A stretch of DNA of 64,000 nt from Chryseobacterium sp. (GTDB lineage Bacteria > Bacteroidota > Bacteroidia > Flavobacteriales > Weeksellaceae). Below, piece by piece: positions 8,187 to 17,139 of this stretch (position 1 is its first letter; each line of letters starts with the position of its first letter). The position numbers were made by a program, and so were the translations under genes. The notes beneath the pieces were generated by a model. It was not told where the DNA came from and did no database searches. It saw only the letters and a program-made list of their open reading frames with translations. The DNA is taken from assembly GCA_031286615.1 (NCBI GenBank), contig JAITUA010000015.1:434001-498000 (forward strand). The letters run 5' to 3'.

Positions 8187-9788
8187 ATGGAATATTTAGA
8201 AACTCTAAGAAATATTGGTATTATACCGAAGAAAGAAGTCTATTATAATTTATCAGTATCTCAATTGATATCCCAAACCCTAAAGAAAGGGCAGGGGATT
8301 ATTACAGATTCAGGAGCTTTAGCCTGTGATACCGGAGAATTCACAGGACGTTCTCCAAAGGATAAATATATTGTGATGGATGATACAACCAGAGATTCCA
8401 TTTGGTGGGGTGAAGTTAATCATCCTTTTTTTTCTGATGATTTTGAAAGGTTGTATGATAATGTTATCAACCATCTTTCGGATAGAGATATTTATGTTAG
8501 AGATGCCTACGCTTGTGCAAAATCTGAGTATAGATTGAAAATAAAGGTTATCACAGAGACTCCTTGGTCAAATTTATTTGTTAGTAACCTTTTTTTGAGA
8601 CTTACAGAAAAGGAATTAGAAACTTTTCAGCATGAATGGCTGATTCTTTGTGCTCCTGAGTTTAAAGCAGATCCTGAGATCCATAAGACCCGTCAACATA
8701 ATTTTACGATTATCAATTTTGCCAGGAAGATAATTCTTATTGGAGGAAGTGGTTACACCGGAGAAATAAAAAAAGGAGTGTTTACAGTGTTGAATTATAT
8801 TCTCCCGTTTGAAAAAAATGTACTCTCTATGCACTGTTCTGCTAATATTGGAGTTAATGGAGATACTGCTGTTTTCTTTGGCCTTTCCGGAACAGGCAAA
8901 ACCACACTCTCGGCAGATCCCTCAAGAAAATTAATTGGTGATGATGAACACGGATGGGATCATGAAAGTGTTTTTAACTTCGAAGGTGGATGCTACGCAA
9001 AATGTGTGAATCTGAGCAAGGAAAAAGAACCACAAATATTTTCTGCAATCCGTCCTGGAACTTTATTGGAGAATGTCCGTTTTTTTGAAGGGACCGATAT
9101 TGTTGATTATGACAATACTTCAGTAACCGAAAATACGAGAGCAGCATATCCGATTGACTTTATTAATAATGCAGTACATCCTTCGATTGGTGGAACACCA
9201 AAAAATATATTTTTCTTAACCTGTGATGCTTTTGGAGTACTTCCCCCGATATCAAAATTATCTGTTGGGCAGGCAATGTATCATTTTATTTCAGGCTATA
9301 CAGCAAAAGTAGCAGGGACAGAAGCTGGAATTACTGAACCACAAACCACATTTTCAGCATGTTTTGGAAAACCCTTTTTACCACTTCATCCTACCCAATA
9401 TGCAGAACTGTTAGGAAAAAAACTAAAAGAAAATGATATTAAGGTGTGGCTTATTAATACCGGCTGGTCAGGAGGTGCTTACGGAGTAGGAGAGCGTATT
9501 AAGTTATCTTATACAAGAGCAATGATATCAGCAGTACTTGAAAGCAAAATGGAAAACGTTGATTTTGAACAAGATGATGTGTTTGGACTTCAGATTCCTC
9601 TTGAGTGTGAGGGCGTTCCATCTGAAATTTTAAATCCTAAAAATACATGGGATGATAAGTCTTCATATGATGAAAGGGCGTTATATCTTGCAAAGCAGTT
9701 TGTACAGAATTTTGAGTCTTTTGAGTCTTTTGCCGATGAAGAAATACTGAGTGGGGGACCTTTACTCAGAAATGAGATTAAGCAATGA
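8187..9788 (+). CDS. pckA: ATP-dependent phosphoenolpyruvate carboxykinase
   Basis: A 533-residue PEPCK (ATP type) converting oxaloacetate and ATP to phosphoenolpyruvate, the gluconeogenic entry step. Visible signatures are TGEFTGRSPKDKY near the N-terminus, the kinase-1a loop GLSGTGKTT from residue 232, GDDEHGWD just after it, and ENTRAAYPIDF. Length is normal. It is the first gene of a tight run with gcvH, gcvT, a second GcvH-like gene and a methyltransferase. Linkage of pckA to glycine cleavage genes is unusual and suggests amino-acid-driven gluconeogenesis under the Crp/Fnr regulator upstream. Confidence 0.96.
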   Translation: MEYLETLRNIGIIPKKEVYYNLSVSQLISQTLKKGQGIITDSGALACDTGEFTGRSPKDKYIVMDDTTRDSIWWGEVNHPFFSDDFERLYDNVINHLSDRDIYVRDAYACAKSEYRLKIKVITETPWSNLFVSNLFLRLTEKELETFQHEWLILCAPEFKADPEIHKTRQHNFTIINFARKIILIGGSGYTGEIKKGVFTVLNYILPFEKNVLSMHCSANIGVNGDTAVFFGLSGTGKTTLSADPSRKLIGDDEHGWDHESVFNFEGGCYAKCVNLSKEKEPQIFSAIRPGTLLENVRFFEGTDIVDYDNTSVTENTRAAYPIDFINNAVHPSIGGTPKNIFFLTCDAFGVLPPISKLSVGQAMYHFISGYTAKVAGTEAGITEPQTTFSACFGKPFLPLHPTQYAELLGKKLKENDIKVWLINTGWSGGAYGVGERIKLSYTRAMISAVLESKMENVDFEQDDVFGLQIPLECEGVPSEILNPKNTWDDKSSYDERALYLAKQFVQNFESFESFADEEILSGGPLLRNEIKQ

Positions 9789-9820
9789 TAAGTATATAAA
9801 TTAATAAAAGAATTGTAGTA

Positions 9821-10201
9821 ATGAAGATTCCTGAAAATCTCTTATACACTGAAGATCATGAGTGGGTTAAACTGGAGAATGATATGGCTTATATCGGGAT
9901 TACCGATTTTGCCCAGCGTGAATTAGGAGATATAGTATATGTTGAAATCGAAACCTTAGGTGAAAATTTAAAAGAGCACGAAGTATTCGGAAGTGTAGAA
10001 GCCGTAAAAACAGTGTCTGATCTGTTTCTTCCTCTTACCGGTGAAATATTGGAAGTCAATCCAAAACTGGAAACCAATCCCGAACTAGTTAATTCCGATC
10101 CTTACGGTGAAGGCTGGATGATTAAAATTAAAGTTAAGAATCTGTTTGATGCGGAGGGGCTGTTGAGATCCGGTTCATATGCATCCTTAATAGGTTTATA
10201 G
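9821..10201 (+). CDS. gcvH: Glycine cleavage system H protein
   Basis: A 126-residue lipoyl-carrier protein that shuttles the aminomethyl group between GcvP, GcvT and the lipoamide dehydrogenase. The lipoylation site is intact: Lys63 in FGSVEAVKTVSDLFLP. The conserved EDHEWVKLE, GITDFAQRELGDIVYVE and NSDPYGEGWMIKI blocks are all present. It starts 32 bp after pckA and ends 3 bp before gcvT. No gcvP is in the window, so P protein must be encoded elsewhere. Confidence 0.96.
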   Translation: MKIPENLLYTEDHEWVKLENDMAYIGITDFAQRELGDIVYVEIETLGENLKEHEVFGSVEAVKTVSDLFLPLTGEILEVNPKLETNPELVNSDPYGEGWMIKIKVKNLFDAEGLLRSGSYASLIGL

Positions 10202-10204
10202 CCA

Positions 10205-11302
10205 ATGAAGACTGTAAAATTAAAAAAGACAGCATTTAACGCGATGCATCACGCTCTTGGAGGAAAGATGGTAGAATTTGCAGGTTATGAAATGCCTGTT
10301 CAGTATACAGGAGTAATGCAAGAGCATGAAACAGTACGGAATCATGTTGGTGTTTTTGATGTATCTCATATGGGAGAAATCTCAATTCAGGGACAGGGTT
10401 CTTTGGAGCTAATCCAGAAAATAACAAGCAATGATGCGTCAAAACTTTATGCAGGAAAAGTTCAGTATAGCTGTATGCCTAATGATATAGGAGGAATTGT
10501 TGATGATTTGCTGGTTTATGAGATAAGTAAAAATGATTATCTGCTGGTTGTTAATGCTTCAAACATCCAAAAAGATCTGAATTGGATTAAAAGACATAAT
10601 TCTTTCGGAGCAGAAATAACTAATATTTCAGATTCTATCTCTTTACTCGCTGTTCAGGGACCAAAATCGATACAAGTTTTACAAAAGCTGACGGATATCA
10701 ATTTAAAAGAAATGGAATCTTATACATTTACCATTGGTGAACTGGCACATATTCCAAATGTTTTGATTTCAACGACAGGTTATACCGGAGAATCAGGGTT
10801 TGAAATTTATGTTGAAAACAAATATGCGGCTCATTTATGGGAGGCTATATTTGAGGCAGGAAAAGATAATGGTATAGAACCGATTGGCTTAGCTGCAAGG
10901 GATACATTGCGTCTTGAGATGGGATATTGTCTGTACGGAAATGATATTAATGATTATACTTCGCCTCTGGAGGCAGGTCTTGGCTGGATAACAAAATTTA
11001 CGAAGGACTTTATTTACAACGGATTTTTAAAAATTCAAAAAGAAAAAGGTGTTACTAAAAAATTAGTTGGTTTTGAAATTGAGTGCAAAGGAATTCCCCG
11101 TCATGGTTATGAAATTTTGGACCACAATGATCACATTATTGGAACGGTTACCTCAGGCACTCAGTCTCCTACCCTTAAAAAAGGAATAGGGATGGGATAT
11201 GTCTCTATTGAAAATGCTGAGCCTGGGAGTGAAGTTTTTATCAATATACGAAATAAACCGATTAAAGCTAAGATTGTTAAAACTCCATTTACTAAAAAAT
11301 AG
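10205..11302 (+). CDS. gcvT: Glycine cleavage system T protein (aminomethyltransferase)
   Basis: The 365-residue GcvT releases ammonia and transfers the methylene group from lipoyl-GcvH to tetrahydrofolate. Typical blocks include the N-terminal MVEFAGYEMPVQYTG, VFDVSHMGEI, STTGYTGESGFEIY and GLAARDTLRLEMGYCLYGND (folate-site region), and a C-terminal GcvT barrel (GTVTSGTQSPTLKKGIGMGY). Length is standard. It follows gcvH by 3 bp and precedes the GcvH-like gene by 13 bp, so the genes are clearly co-transcribed. Confidence 0.96.
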   Translation: MKTVKLKKTAFNAMHHALGGKMVEFAGYEMPVQYTGVMQEHETVRNHVGVFDVSHMGEISIQGQGSLELIQKITSNDASKLYAGKVQYSCMPNDIGGIVDDLLVYEISKNDYLLVVNASNIQKDLNWIKRHNSFGAEITNISDSISLLAVQGPKSIQVLQKLTDINLKEMESYTFTIGELAHIPNVLISTTGYTGESGFEIYVENKYAAHLWEAIFEAGKDNGIEPIGLAARDTLRLEMGYCLYGNDINDYTSPLEAGLGWITKFTKDFIYNGFLKIQKEKGVTKKLVGFEIECKGIPRHGYEILDHNDHIIGTVTSGTQSPTLKKGIGMGYVSIENAEPGSEVFINIRNKPIKAKIVKTPFTKK

Positions 11303-11315
11303 ATTGAAAAATTGT

Positions 11316-11687
11316 ATGCTTGTTCCCAAAAATCTTTATTATACAAGAAATCATTTGTGGTTAAGAAAAATAGGTTTATATGATTTCTGTATAGGCATTA
11401 CAGATTTTGCTCAAAAAGAGGTAGGTGAAATACATTGGGTTGAATTCAGTAAGCAAGAAATCTCAATAACAGAAAAAAGTTCTTTTGGATCTGTATATGG
11501 AATCAATAAGACCTTTGAGCTTATTGCTCCATGTAATTGTAAAATTGCAGAGATCAATAAAAATATAGCCGTAAGACCTTCTCATATTAACACAGATCCC
11601 TATAATTGCTGGTTTTTTATTCTTTCAACTCCTATACCAACTGCTGAATTTTTAACCTATGAAGATTATATAACAATAATAAAATGA
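11316..11687 (+). CDS. GcvH-like protein lacking the lipoylated lysine
   Basis: From the ATG at 11316 the protein has 123 residues and follows the GcvH fold block by block (KNLYYTRNHLWL, GITDFAQKEVGEIHWVEF, FGSVYGINKTFELIAP, NTDPYNCWFFIL). Ungapped alignment with the upstream GcvH puts Asn64 at the lipoyl-Lys position, with Lys65 one residue later; the preceding Glu-Ala is Tyr-Gly. It therefore probably does not carry lipoate in the usual way. An in-frame ATG at 11199 lies inside gcvT and is less likely. The gene overlaps the next by 4 bases (ATGA), which implies translational coupling. Its function is unknown; a partner or decoy role in the T/H system is a guess. Confidence 0.82.
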   Translation: MLVPKNLYYTRNHLWLRKIGLYDFCIGITDFAQKEVGEIHWVEFSKQEISITEKSSFGSVYGINKTFELIAPCNCKIAEINKNIAVRPSHINTDPYNCWFFILSTPIPTAEFLTYEDYITIIK

Positions 11688-12280
11688 TTTTTAAGCAGCT
11701 TAGCCAAAATATGGATGTAGAAGATGTGGTCTTTGATGAGATATATCCTCCAAATATAAAATCTGTAGCAGATAGACATTGGACGCCTGTTGCTGTAGCT
11801 AAAATGGCCGCAGAATATTTGACAGAAAAACAGGGCAAAAGAGTGCTTGATATCGGTGCCGGCGCCGGAAAGTTCTGTCTGGTTGGTGCTGCTTCTACAA
11901 AAGGGGTTTTCTATGGAGTGGAGCAAAGAGTGGCACTTACTAAAATGTCAAGGAAAATTGCCAACAGATATAATATCATGAATGTAGAATTCATCAACTC
12001 CAATATCAATGAAATCAATTTTTCTGATTATGATGCTTTCTATTTTTTTAATTCTTTTTTTGAAAATATAGATACTTCAAATCCGATTGATAATACAATT
12101 CTTCCAGACAGTGGTTTATATCAAGTTTATTCAGATTATGTAAAAGAACAGTTGAATAAAACTCCGGTTGGAACCCGATTAGTGACATATTGGAGTAAGT
12201 GGGATGAAATTCCGACCAACTTTGAATTGGTAGATTCGGCCTTTAATGGCTTCTTAAGTTTTTGGAAAAAGGTATCATAA
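11684..12280 (+). CDS. Class I SAM-dependent methyltransferase-like protein
   Basis: The 198-residue protein has a Rossmann methyltransferase motif I (RVLDIGAGAGKFCLVGA, residues 48-64), a motif II acidic residue in FYGVEQR, and a motif IV-like segment YDAFYFFNSFFENI in place of the usual NPP-type motif. The substrate cannot be told. It overlaps the GcvH-like gene by 4 bases and ends the pckA-gcv operon; a terminator lies at 12490-12522. Coupling suggests it acts with or on the GcvH-like protein, but that is inference. Confidence 0.8.
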   Translation: MIFKQLSQNMDVEDVVFDEIYPPNIKSVADRHWTPVAVAKMAAEYLTEKQGKRVLDIGAGAGKFCLVGAASTKGVFYGVEQRVALTKMSRKIANRYNIMNVEFINSNINEINFSDYDAFYFFNSFFENIDTSNPIDNTILPDSGLYQVYSDYVKEQLNKTPVGTRLVTYWSKWDEIPTNFELVDSAFNGFLSFWKKVS

Positions 12281-12738
12281 CTCTCTTATAAAAAATAATC
12301 TATTTCTCGGATAAAATTAGTCCAAATATTGAATTTAAGATAAATACATATGATTGTATACTATTTTTTCAAATAATAATATAAATACTGATATTTTAGA
12401 AGTAAAAAACTAATAAACCATTTCCATATAGCAGCCTTGTTACAATAAGTTAAATTACATGGTCTGAATATTATGTATATTTTTTGGGGGGTATTACTAC
12501 ATTTTGTGGTAATACCTTTTTTGTAAATTGATAGAAGGAGAATTGAATAACTGATGGATTTTCAAGCTGATAATTTGCAAAATGTTTATATAAGCATTGT
12601 ACCAGTAAAACAATATTACTCATACAGCATAAAAAGCTATATTAAAACCCTTGCTTATTGGAAAGTGAAGTGTCCATAATCTTTATTGATTTATCACATT
12701 GTAAGAAATAATGTTGAATGTGATAAAGATACATACGT
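12281..12738. other. Non-coding gap after the pckA-gcv operon
   Basis: About 460 bases of very AT-rich sequence without a credible reading frame. It holds the terminator at 12490-12522; nothing else was recognised. Confidence 0.6.
12490..12522 (+). terminator. Rho-independent terminator
   Basis: Arms GGTATTAC and GTAATACC pair across an 11-base loop and are followed by six T. It lies 210 bases past the methyltransferase stop and probably ends the pckA operon transcript. Confidence 0.75.
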
Positions 12739-13371
12739 TTAATGGTTTCTGTCCCTGCTTAATAAGTTTCTTTGCTCAAAAACATATTTGGTGTTTTTAT
12801 CAGCCATCCAGTCAATGAGTTTGAGGATTCCTATTACATTTAAAACAATGCCCAGTGGAACACCAATGAAATAGTCTTTTGCTTTGATCAGATGGTCTTC
12901 ATATACGATCGAAAAGAAAAAATAGATGCAAGGCACAAACAGCAACAAGCTTGTTATTAATCCTGCATTGTAAAGCGTCTTACCTTTGATATTAAAAAGG
13001 AAAGTATGGGCTATTATGTTGCCAATAGAAACGACTATAGTTGCCAAACCCAACCAGACCGCCTTCTCTGCAAATACTGCTGCAAGAAAGTAAAACAGCC
13101 ATCCGACAATGACATTTACATACAAAGATGTGTTGGGGTTTAAAGGATAACGGTCAGGTATATCGCTGTGATATATAGCAGTATTGATCATCCCCGGAAA
13201 TGTACCGGCAATTCGATATTCCTCCAGTTGATGAAAAAACAGTGAAACCAAACTCAACCACATTAACAGCTGATAGTGAGATAGGCTTTTGAAATCCACG
13301 TAAATATAGGCTAGAACTAAAATTGCCAATATTCCTCCGATATCATACCAATGCTTTCTTAAAAAATTCAT
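12739..13371 (-). CDS. HXXEE-domain multi-pass membrane protein
   Basis: Using the ATG at 13371 (an upstream in-frame ATG at 13392 is possible) the protein has 210 residues and about six hydrophobic segments. The His-x-x-Glu-Glu motif that names the HXXEE family is seen in LFFHQLEEYRIAGTFPG, with a second family-like His in NIIAHTFLFN. The family is of unknown biochemical function. The Crp-like gene at 13430 lies upstream on the same strand and may be co-transcribed with it. Confidence 0.8.
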   Translation of the reverse strand: MNFLRKHWYDIGGILAILVLAYIYVDFKSLSHYQLLMWLSLVSLFFHQLEEYRIAGTFPGMINTAIYHSDIPDRYPLNPNTSLYVNVIVGWLFYFLAAVFAEKAVWLGLATIVVSIGNIIAHTFLFNIKGKTLYNAGLITSLLLFVPCIYFFFSIVYEDHLIKAKDYFIGVPLGIVLNVIGILKLIDWMADKNTKYVFEQRNLLSRDRNH

Positions 13372-13429
13372 GTTACTTTTTTTAATGTACAAATATCTGA
13401 AAACGTACAGACTTAAAAATTGACTGAAC

Positions 13430-13969
13430 TCAAGACTTTATTAGCCTGCTTAGAGTTTCGGGTGCCAGTCCCAGGTAAAAAGCAATATAGCGTTTAGGTA
13501 TTTGCTGAAAAATATCAGGCTTTTGCTGAAGCAAAATATCAACCCTTTGCTGTGGACTTTGTGTGAAATGAATGATCTGCCTGTTTAAGATTTCTACGAT
13601 CTTGCTTTCCAAAGCTTTCATATAACTGAAAGCAAATTTATGGTCACGGTTTAATAAATCGTCAAATGTAGATTTGGGCATTCCGATTAACTCTGTTTTT
13701 TTGATGGCCTGCAAATAAACCTGGGAAGATTGTCCGGTAAAAAACGAGATGAGGTTACATACTAGATCTCCATCCGTTGCAAAATTTAAGATAGTCTCCT
13801 TGTCTTCATTAAAAAGACAAATTTTAATTGCACCCTTTTTTACCAGGTACATATTCCCATTCGCTACATGAGGAGGGTCAATAAATGCATTTCTGACAAC
13901 GGTTTTTTTTATTGTCCAGATATTGCTATTGGTTTCTGGCGGTAAAAGATGTTTATTAAAGGTTATCAT
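13430..13969 (-). CDS. Crp-like regulator with divergent C-terminus
   Basis: The 179-residue protein carries a cNMP-binding-like domain (GNMYLVKKGAIKICLFNEDKETILNF, FFTGQSSQVYLQAIKKTELIGMP) and a short C-terminal helix-turn-helix (IPKRYIAFYLGLAPETLSRLI), the pattern of Bacteroidota Crp-type regulators that often control a neighbouring gene. It is shorter than the other Crp proteins in this window because the wing after the recognition helix is missing (it ends at RLIKS). Its target is probably the HXXEE gene 59 bp downstream. Confidence 0.82.
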   Translation of the reverse strand: MITFNKHLLPPETNSNIWTIKKTVVRNAFIDPPHVANGNMYLVKKGAIKICLFNEDKETILNFATDGDLVCNLISFFTGQSSQVYLQAIKKTELIGMPKSTFDDLLNRDHKFAFSYMKALESKIVEILNRQIIHFTQSPQQRVDILLQQKPDIFQQIPKRYIAFYLGLAPETLSRLIKS

Positions 13970-14151
13970 GAGCTATACGTTTATTAATAATCTAAAATAT
14001 ACAGAATTAATTTCGCATATTTACTCTGAGCTAACGGAAACATATTGAAAAGCAGAGCAACAAGCATCATTACCAAAATTACTAAATTTTTTGATATCAC
14101 TATAAAAGGCTAGTATCCAACCAAAAAGACTTTTTCTTTGAAAACTTTAAA

Positions 14152-14191
14152 ATACAATTAACAATCCTTAAAAAAGGATTGTTAATTGTAT
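14152..14191 (-). terminator. Long hairpin terminator for the SDR gene
   Basis: An 18-bp perfect stem (14152-14169 with 14174-14191) has a 4-base loop and lies directly after the SDR stop codon at 14195. Length and placement make termination very likely. Confidence 0.8.
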
Positions 14192-14194
14192 AGA

Positions 14195-14959
14195 TTATAA
14201 ATAATAGCCTCCGGAGACTTCTATACGTTGTGCATTGATCCATCTTGCTTCATCAGTACATAAAAAGGCAATAATGCTTCCTATATCATCAGGCAATCCA
14301 ACCCGGCCCAGTGCTGTCTGTGAAGAAATAATTTGATTTAAATCTCTATTGTCCCTCACAACACCGCCACCAAAATCAGTTTCGATAGGTCCTGGGGCAA
14401 CAGCGTTTACGCGGATTCCTCTGGAACCTAATTCTGCAGCCTGATATTTAGTAAGAATCTCAACGGCTCCTTTAGCCGCCGCATAAGCTGCATAGCCCTG
14501 TGTATAAAAACGGGTCAATCCGCTGGAAATATTAATAATGCCACCACCGTTATTCATCATTTTTAAGGCTGATTGTGATAAAAAGTATGTTCCTTTAATA
14601 TGGATATTGAACATGGAATCAAATTGTTCTTCCGTAGTTTCTGCGAAAGTGGCATACTCACCAATTCCTGCATTGTTTATAAGATAATCAATCCTATCAG
14701 TTTGAAAATTATCTTTCAAACAGTTTTCCAGATTCTTGAAAAATAAGGGAATGTTATGAATATTCTTTACATCTAACTGTAAAAAAGCAGTATGGACACC
14801 ATATTTTTCAATTTCCTTTGCAGTTTGAATAGCATCTTCTTTTTTTGATTGGTATGTAAAGATGACATTGATTCCTTTTTTCGCTAAGTTTATAGCCATA
14901 TTTTTACCTAAGCCTCTGCTTGCACCTGTAACAAGTGCGATTTTCTTTTTTTCGCTCAT
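14195..14959 (-). CDS. Short-chain dehydrogenase/reductase (SDR family)
   Basis: The 254-residue classical SDR has the NADP(H)-binding TGASRGLGKNMA motif near the N-terminus, NNAG (DYLINNAGIGEY), the catalytic Ser in INISSGLTRF, the YxxxK pair in YAAYAAAKGAVE and the C-terminal PGPIETDF and VSGGYYL segments. It resembles 3-oxoacyl-ACP reductase-type enzymes, but the substrate cannot be fixed. An AraC-type regulator lies 77 bp upstream on the same strand, so the two may form a small operon. Confidence 0.92.
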   Translation of the reverse strand: MSEKKKIALVTGASRGLGKNMAINLAKKGINVIFTYQSKKEDAIQTAKEIEKYGVHTAFLQLDVKNIHNIPLFFKNLENCLKDNFQTDRIDYLINNAGIGEYATFAETTEEQFDSMFNIHIKGTYFLSQSALKMMNNGGGIINISSGLTRFYTQGYAAYAAAKGAVEILTKYQAAELGSRGIRVNAVAPGPIETDFGGGVVRDNRDLNQIISSQTALGRVGLPDDIGSIIAFLCTDEARWINAQRIEVSGGYYL

Positions 14960-15036
14960 ATTTAAAGTTTTAATTATTCAGCAAATTTAGGCTGACTTTA
15001 TTCTTTAAAATAATGCAAACTTCAGAAAATGCATTG

Positions 15037-15426
15037 CTACATTGGATTTGTAGTATTCTTTTGCCTTTTGCGAAATTGTAAAGGCGTGACTCCAGTAATA
15101 CCTTTGAAAAATTTAATAAAGTTGGTTGTATCCCTATAAGCAAATTGATGGCTGATATCTGCAATTGAAAGGTCGGTCTCAGTTAATAAGGTTTTAACTT
15201 CTTCAATAACACGGTTTTCAATGATCTCACAGGGGGAAGTATTAAGAGTCAATTTAAGAGTATTGCTTAGATGCCGGCTAGCAATATGAAGAGAATCTGC
15301 AAAATCCGAAGTCGAAAGTTGCTTTTCTATTCTTTTTCCAAGCAGATCAGAAATATATGTGTCTACCAATAATAAAAAACTCTGAGTGATCTCTTCATTC
15401 CTTGGAAGCAATTCTTTATTTTTCAT
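15037..15426 (-). CDS. Short AraC-family regulator (DNA-binding domain)
   Basis: The 129-residue protein is mostly an AraC double helix-turn-helix domain: FADSLHIASRHLSNTLKLTLNTSPCEIIENRVIEEV (split, about residues 42-77) and the second helix-turn-helix IADISHQFAYRDTTNFIKFFKGITGVTPLQFRK. It lacks the usual ~170-residue sensor domain. The ATG is preceded by A-rich sequence and no frame continues upstream, so it is a genuine short form rather than an obvious truncation. It may control the adjacent SDR gene. Confidence 0.85.
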   Translation of the reverse strand: MKNKELLPRNEEITQSFLLLVDTYISDLLGKRIEKQLSTSDFADSLHIASRHLSNTLKLTLNTSPCEIIENRVIEEVKTLLTETDLSIADISHQFAYRDTTNFIKFFKGITGVTPLQFRKRQKNTTNPM

Positions 15427-15563
15427 AAGTAAATTTACAAAAAATAAAGTGTTGGCAACTATAAGCCTATTTTCTTTTGTATAGTATTAAGGGCACTGTT
15501 TTTTGTGAGTGAATTATACTATTTTTAGACTGATTAGTACCATTTTTACAATAATTTTTGGAT

Positions 15564-15571
15564 TAAATTTG
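15564..15571 (+). promoter_or_regulatory. Possible promoter of the AraC gene at 15624
   Basis: TAAATTTG matches the Bacteroidota -7 consensus TAnnTTTG, 53 bp before the ATG. No clear -33 element is seen at the right distance. Confidence 0.35.
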
Positions 15572-15623
15572 AAAGCGATTGATTATTGAATGAAAATAAA
15601 TTGAAGTATAATCAATTGTAATA

Positions 15624-16508
15624 ATGAAAAAACAATACCCAACATTTGATATTTTTCATCTTGTGACTAACAAGATATCAAATGATATGCTTAATGCAGA
15701 TAGGTTTCGAGGTTATTTAATAAATAATCCTACTATTCAAAATATTCATAAACATTCTTTCTATCATTTGGTATATTTTACTTCCGGAAAGGGGAGGCAT
15801 GTTATTGATTTTAAAAGTTATCCTATAGAGCCAGGATGTATTTATTTTATGTCACCAGGCCAGGTTCATAACTGGGAATTTGAGAGTGATGTTGACGGAT
15901 ATGTTGTGAATTTTTCTGCTACTTTTTTTGATAAGCTTTTTTTGAGTTCTTCCGCTGTAGATCAGTTTCCGTTCTTTAATGTTTTTTCAAATGAACAGAT
16001 GATGAAGATTAAAGATGATATGAGATCTGAGGTTGTTAAAATCTTTGAGGCTCTTCTTAACGAATTAAATAATAATACTTATCAAACACCCATGATGATA
16101 GCTGCTGAACTGCTCAGGCTATTTGTTATTGCAAGCAGAGAGTTGGGACCTGTTCCTGTTTTAAGCAGAACCAGTTATAATTCAATTCTTTTGAAACAGT
16201 TTTTTGATCTTATACAGGATAATTTTAAGGATATGCGGCTTCCTAAAGATTATGCAGCTTTGCTCTATATTACTTCTAACCATTTGAATTTTCTATGTAA
16301 AGATCAGTTGAATATGTCTGCAGGAGAAATCATCCGGAGTAGAGTGTTGCTTGAAGCAAAACGGATGTTAGTTAATTACGAGCTTTCAGTTGCCAATATT
16401 GCCATGGAACTGAATTTTTTTGATACCTCATATTTTATAAAGTTTTTTAAGAAATACACACAGCTTACTCCTGAAGCATTCCGCAAACAATATTATAGCA
16501 AACCCTGA
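15624..16508 (+). CDS. AraC-family transcription regulator
   Basis: The 294-residue protein has an N-terminal cupin-like sensor (HSFYHLVYFTSGKGRHVIDF, YFMSPGQVHNWEF) and a C-terminal AraC helix-turn-helix pair ending VANIAMELNFFDTSYFIKFFKKYTQLTPEAFRKQY. Its effector is unknown. It is divergent from the short AraC-SDR pair with about 200 bp between them and is the likely regulator of at least one side. Confidence 0.92.
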   Translation: MKKQYPTFDIFHLVTNKISNDMLNADRFRGYLINNPTIQNIHKHSFYHLVYFTSGKGRHVIDFKSYPIEPGCIYFMSPGQVHNWEFESDVDGYVVNFSATFFDKLFLSSSAVDQFPFFNVFSNEQMMKIKDDMRSEVVKIFEALLNELNNNTYQTPMMIAAELLRLFVIASRELGPVPVLSRTSYNSILLKQFFDLIQDNFKDMRLPKDYAALLYITSNHLNFLCKDQLNMSAGEIIRSRVLLEAKRMLVNYELSVANIAMELNFFDTSYFIKFFKKYTQLTPEAFRKQYYSKP

Positions 16509-17139
16509 TAAAATTCTTTCCAAAGAAAGGCTTACTTTCCATCTTATTGAATGGAGTGATGAGAAGATTTGCGGACTAAAGAGAAGTGCTATAACACATA
16601 CATGGACAATAAACAGGAATATCCTATGGTTGTTGTCAACAATCTGTAATATGATTACAGACCATATCTTCTTGGTAGGCTGACATGGACAGTGCTGATT
16701 TTTATACAAATTCTGGTTCAAAGAACTCTATTATGCCTCCCGATTAACCACTGTCTTATTCCTTCGCCCAAGAAGGCCCTTATTAATAGAGACGGTGATG
16801 AAAATCTGACCTATGAAGTTTTTGCTGAAAAACAGAATAGTTAGAATACCATGAAGATTTTAGGTTATCGTTAGTTTAATATGGGTTCCTATAATTGGAG
16901 GAGGAATATTGAAAACCATACCCCTTTTTATCCCTTGCAAGGAGCGTTCTATATAGCCAATAAAGAACGATATTTTCCACGAATAGTACCGTATGTGAAA
17001 ACGGTTCTCTTTATAAATTTGAAAATTAATTCAAATAGACCTCATATAAATCTACCCATACAACTTATTCCGAAAGATGACGGATAGATTAAAATTAAAA
17101 ATAAGAAAGGAGGTGAAAACAGAAAAAATAAATAATAAT
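16509..17139. other. 630-bp gap with no intact gene
   Basis: Only short overlapping frames occur here, the longest about 68 codons (16881-17087), without recognisable domains. The stretch before the cbb3 gene looks like decayed or rearranged sequence. A perfect anti-16S match lies at its end (17105-17117). Confidence 0.5.
17105..17117 (+). promoter_or_regulatory. Extended Shine-Dalgarno sequence upstream of ccoNO
   Basis: AGAAAGGAGGTGA matches the complement of the 16S rRNA 3' end over 13 bases, which is rare in Bacteroidota. It ends 22 bases before the chosen ATG at 17140, further than normal. An in-frame GTG at 17113 overlaps it. Confidence 0.5.

Noticed and set aside
11199-11315. Longer start for the GcvH-like protein
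   Set aside because: The extra N-terminus is antisense-like basic/Leu sequence inside gcvT; GcvH homology begins at 11316.
16428-17087. Two frames before ccoNO (97 and 68 codons)
   Set aside because: No recognised domain, no homologous motif, one overlaps the AraC gene antisense; treated as non-coding or decayed.
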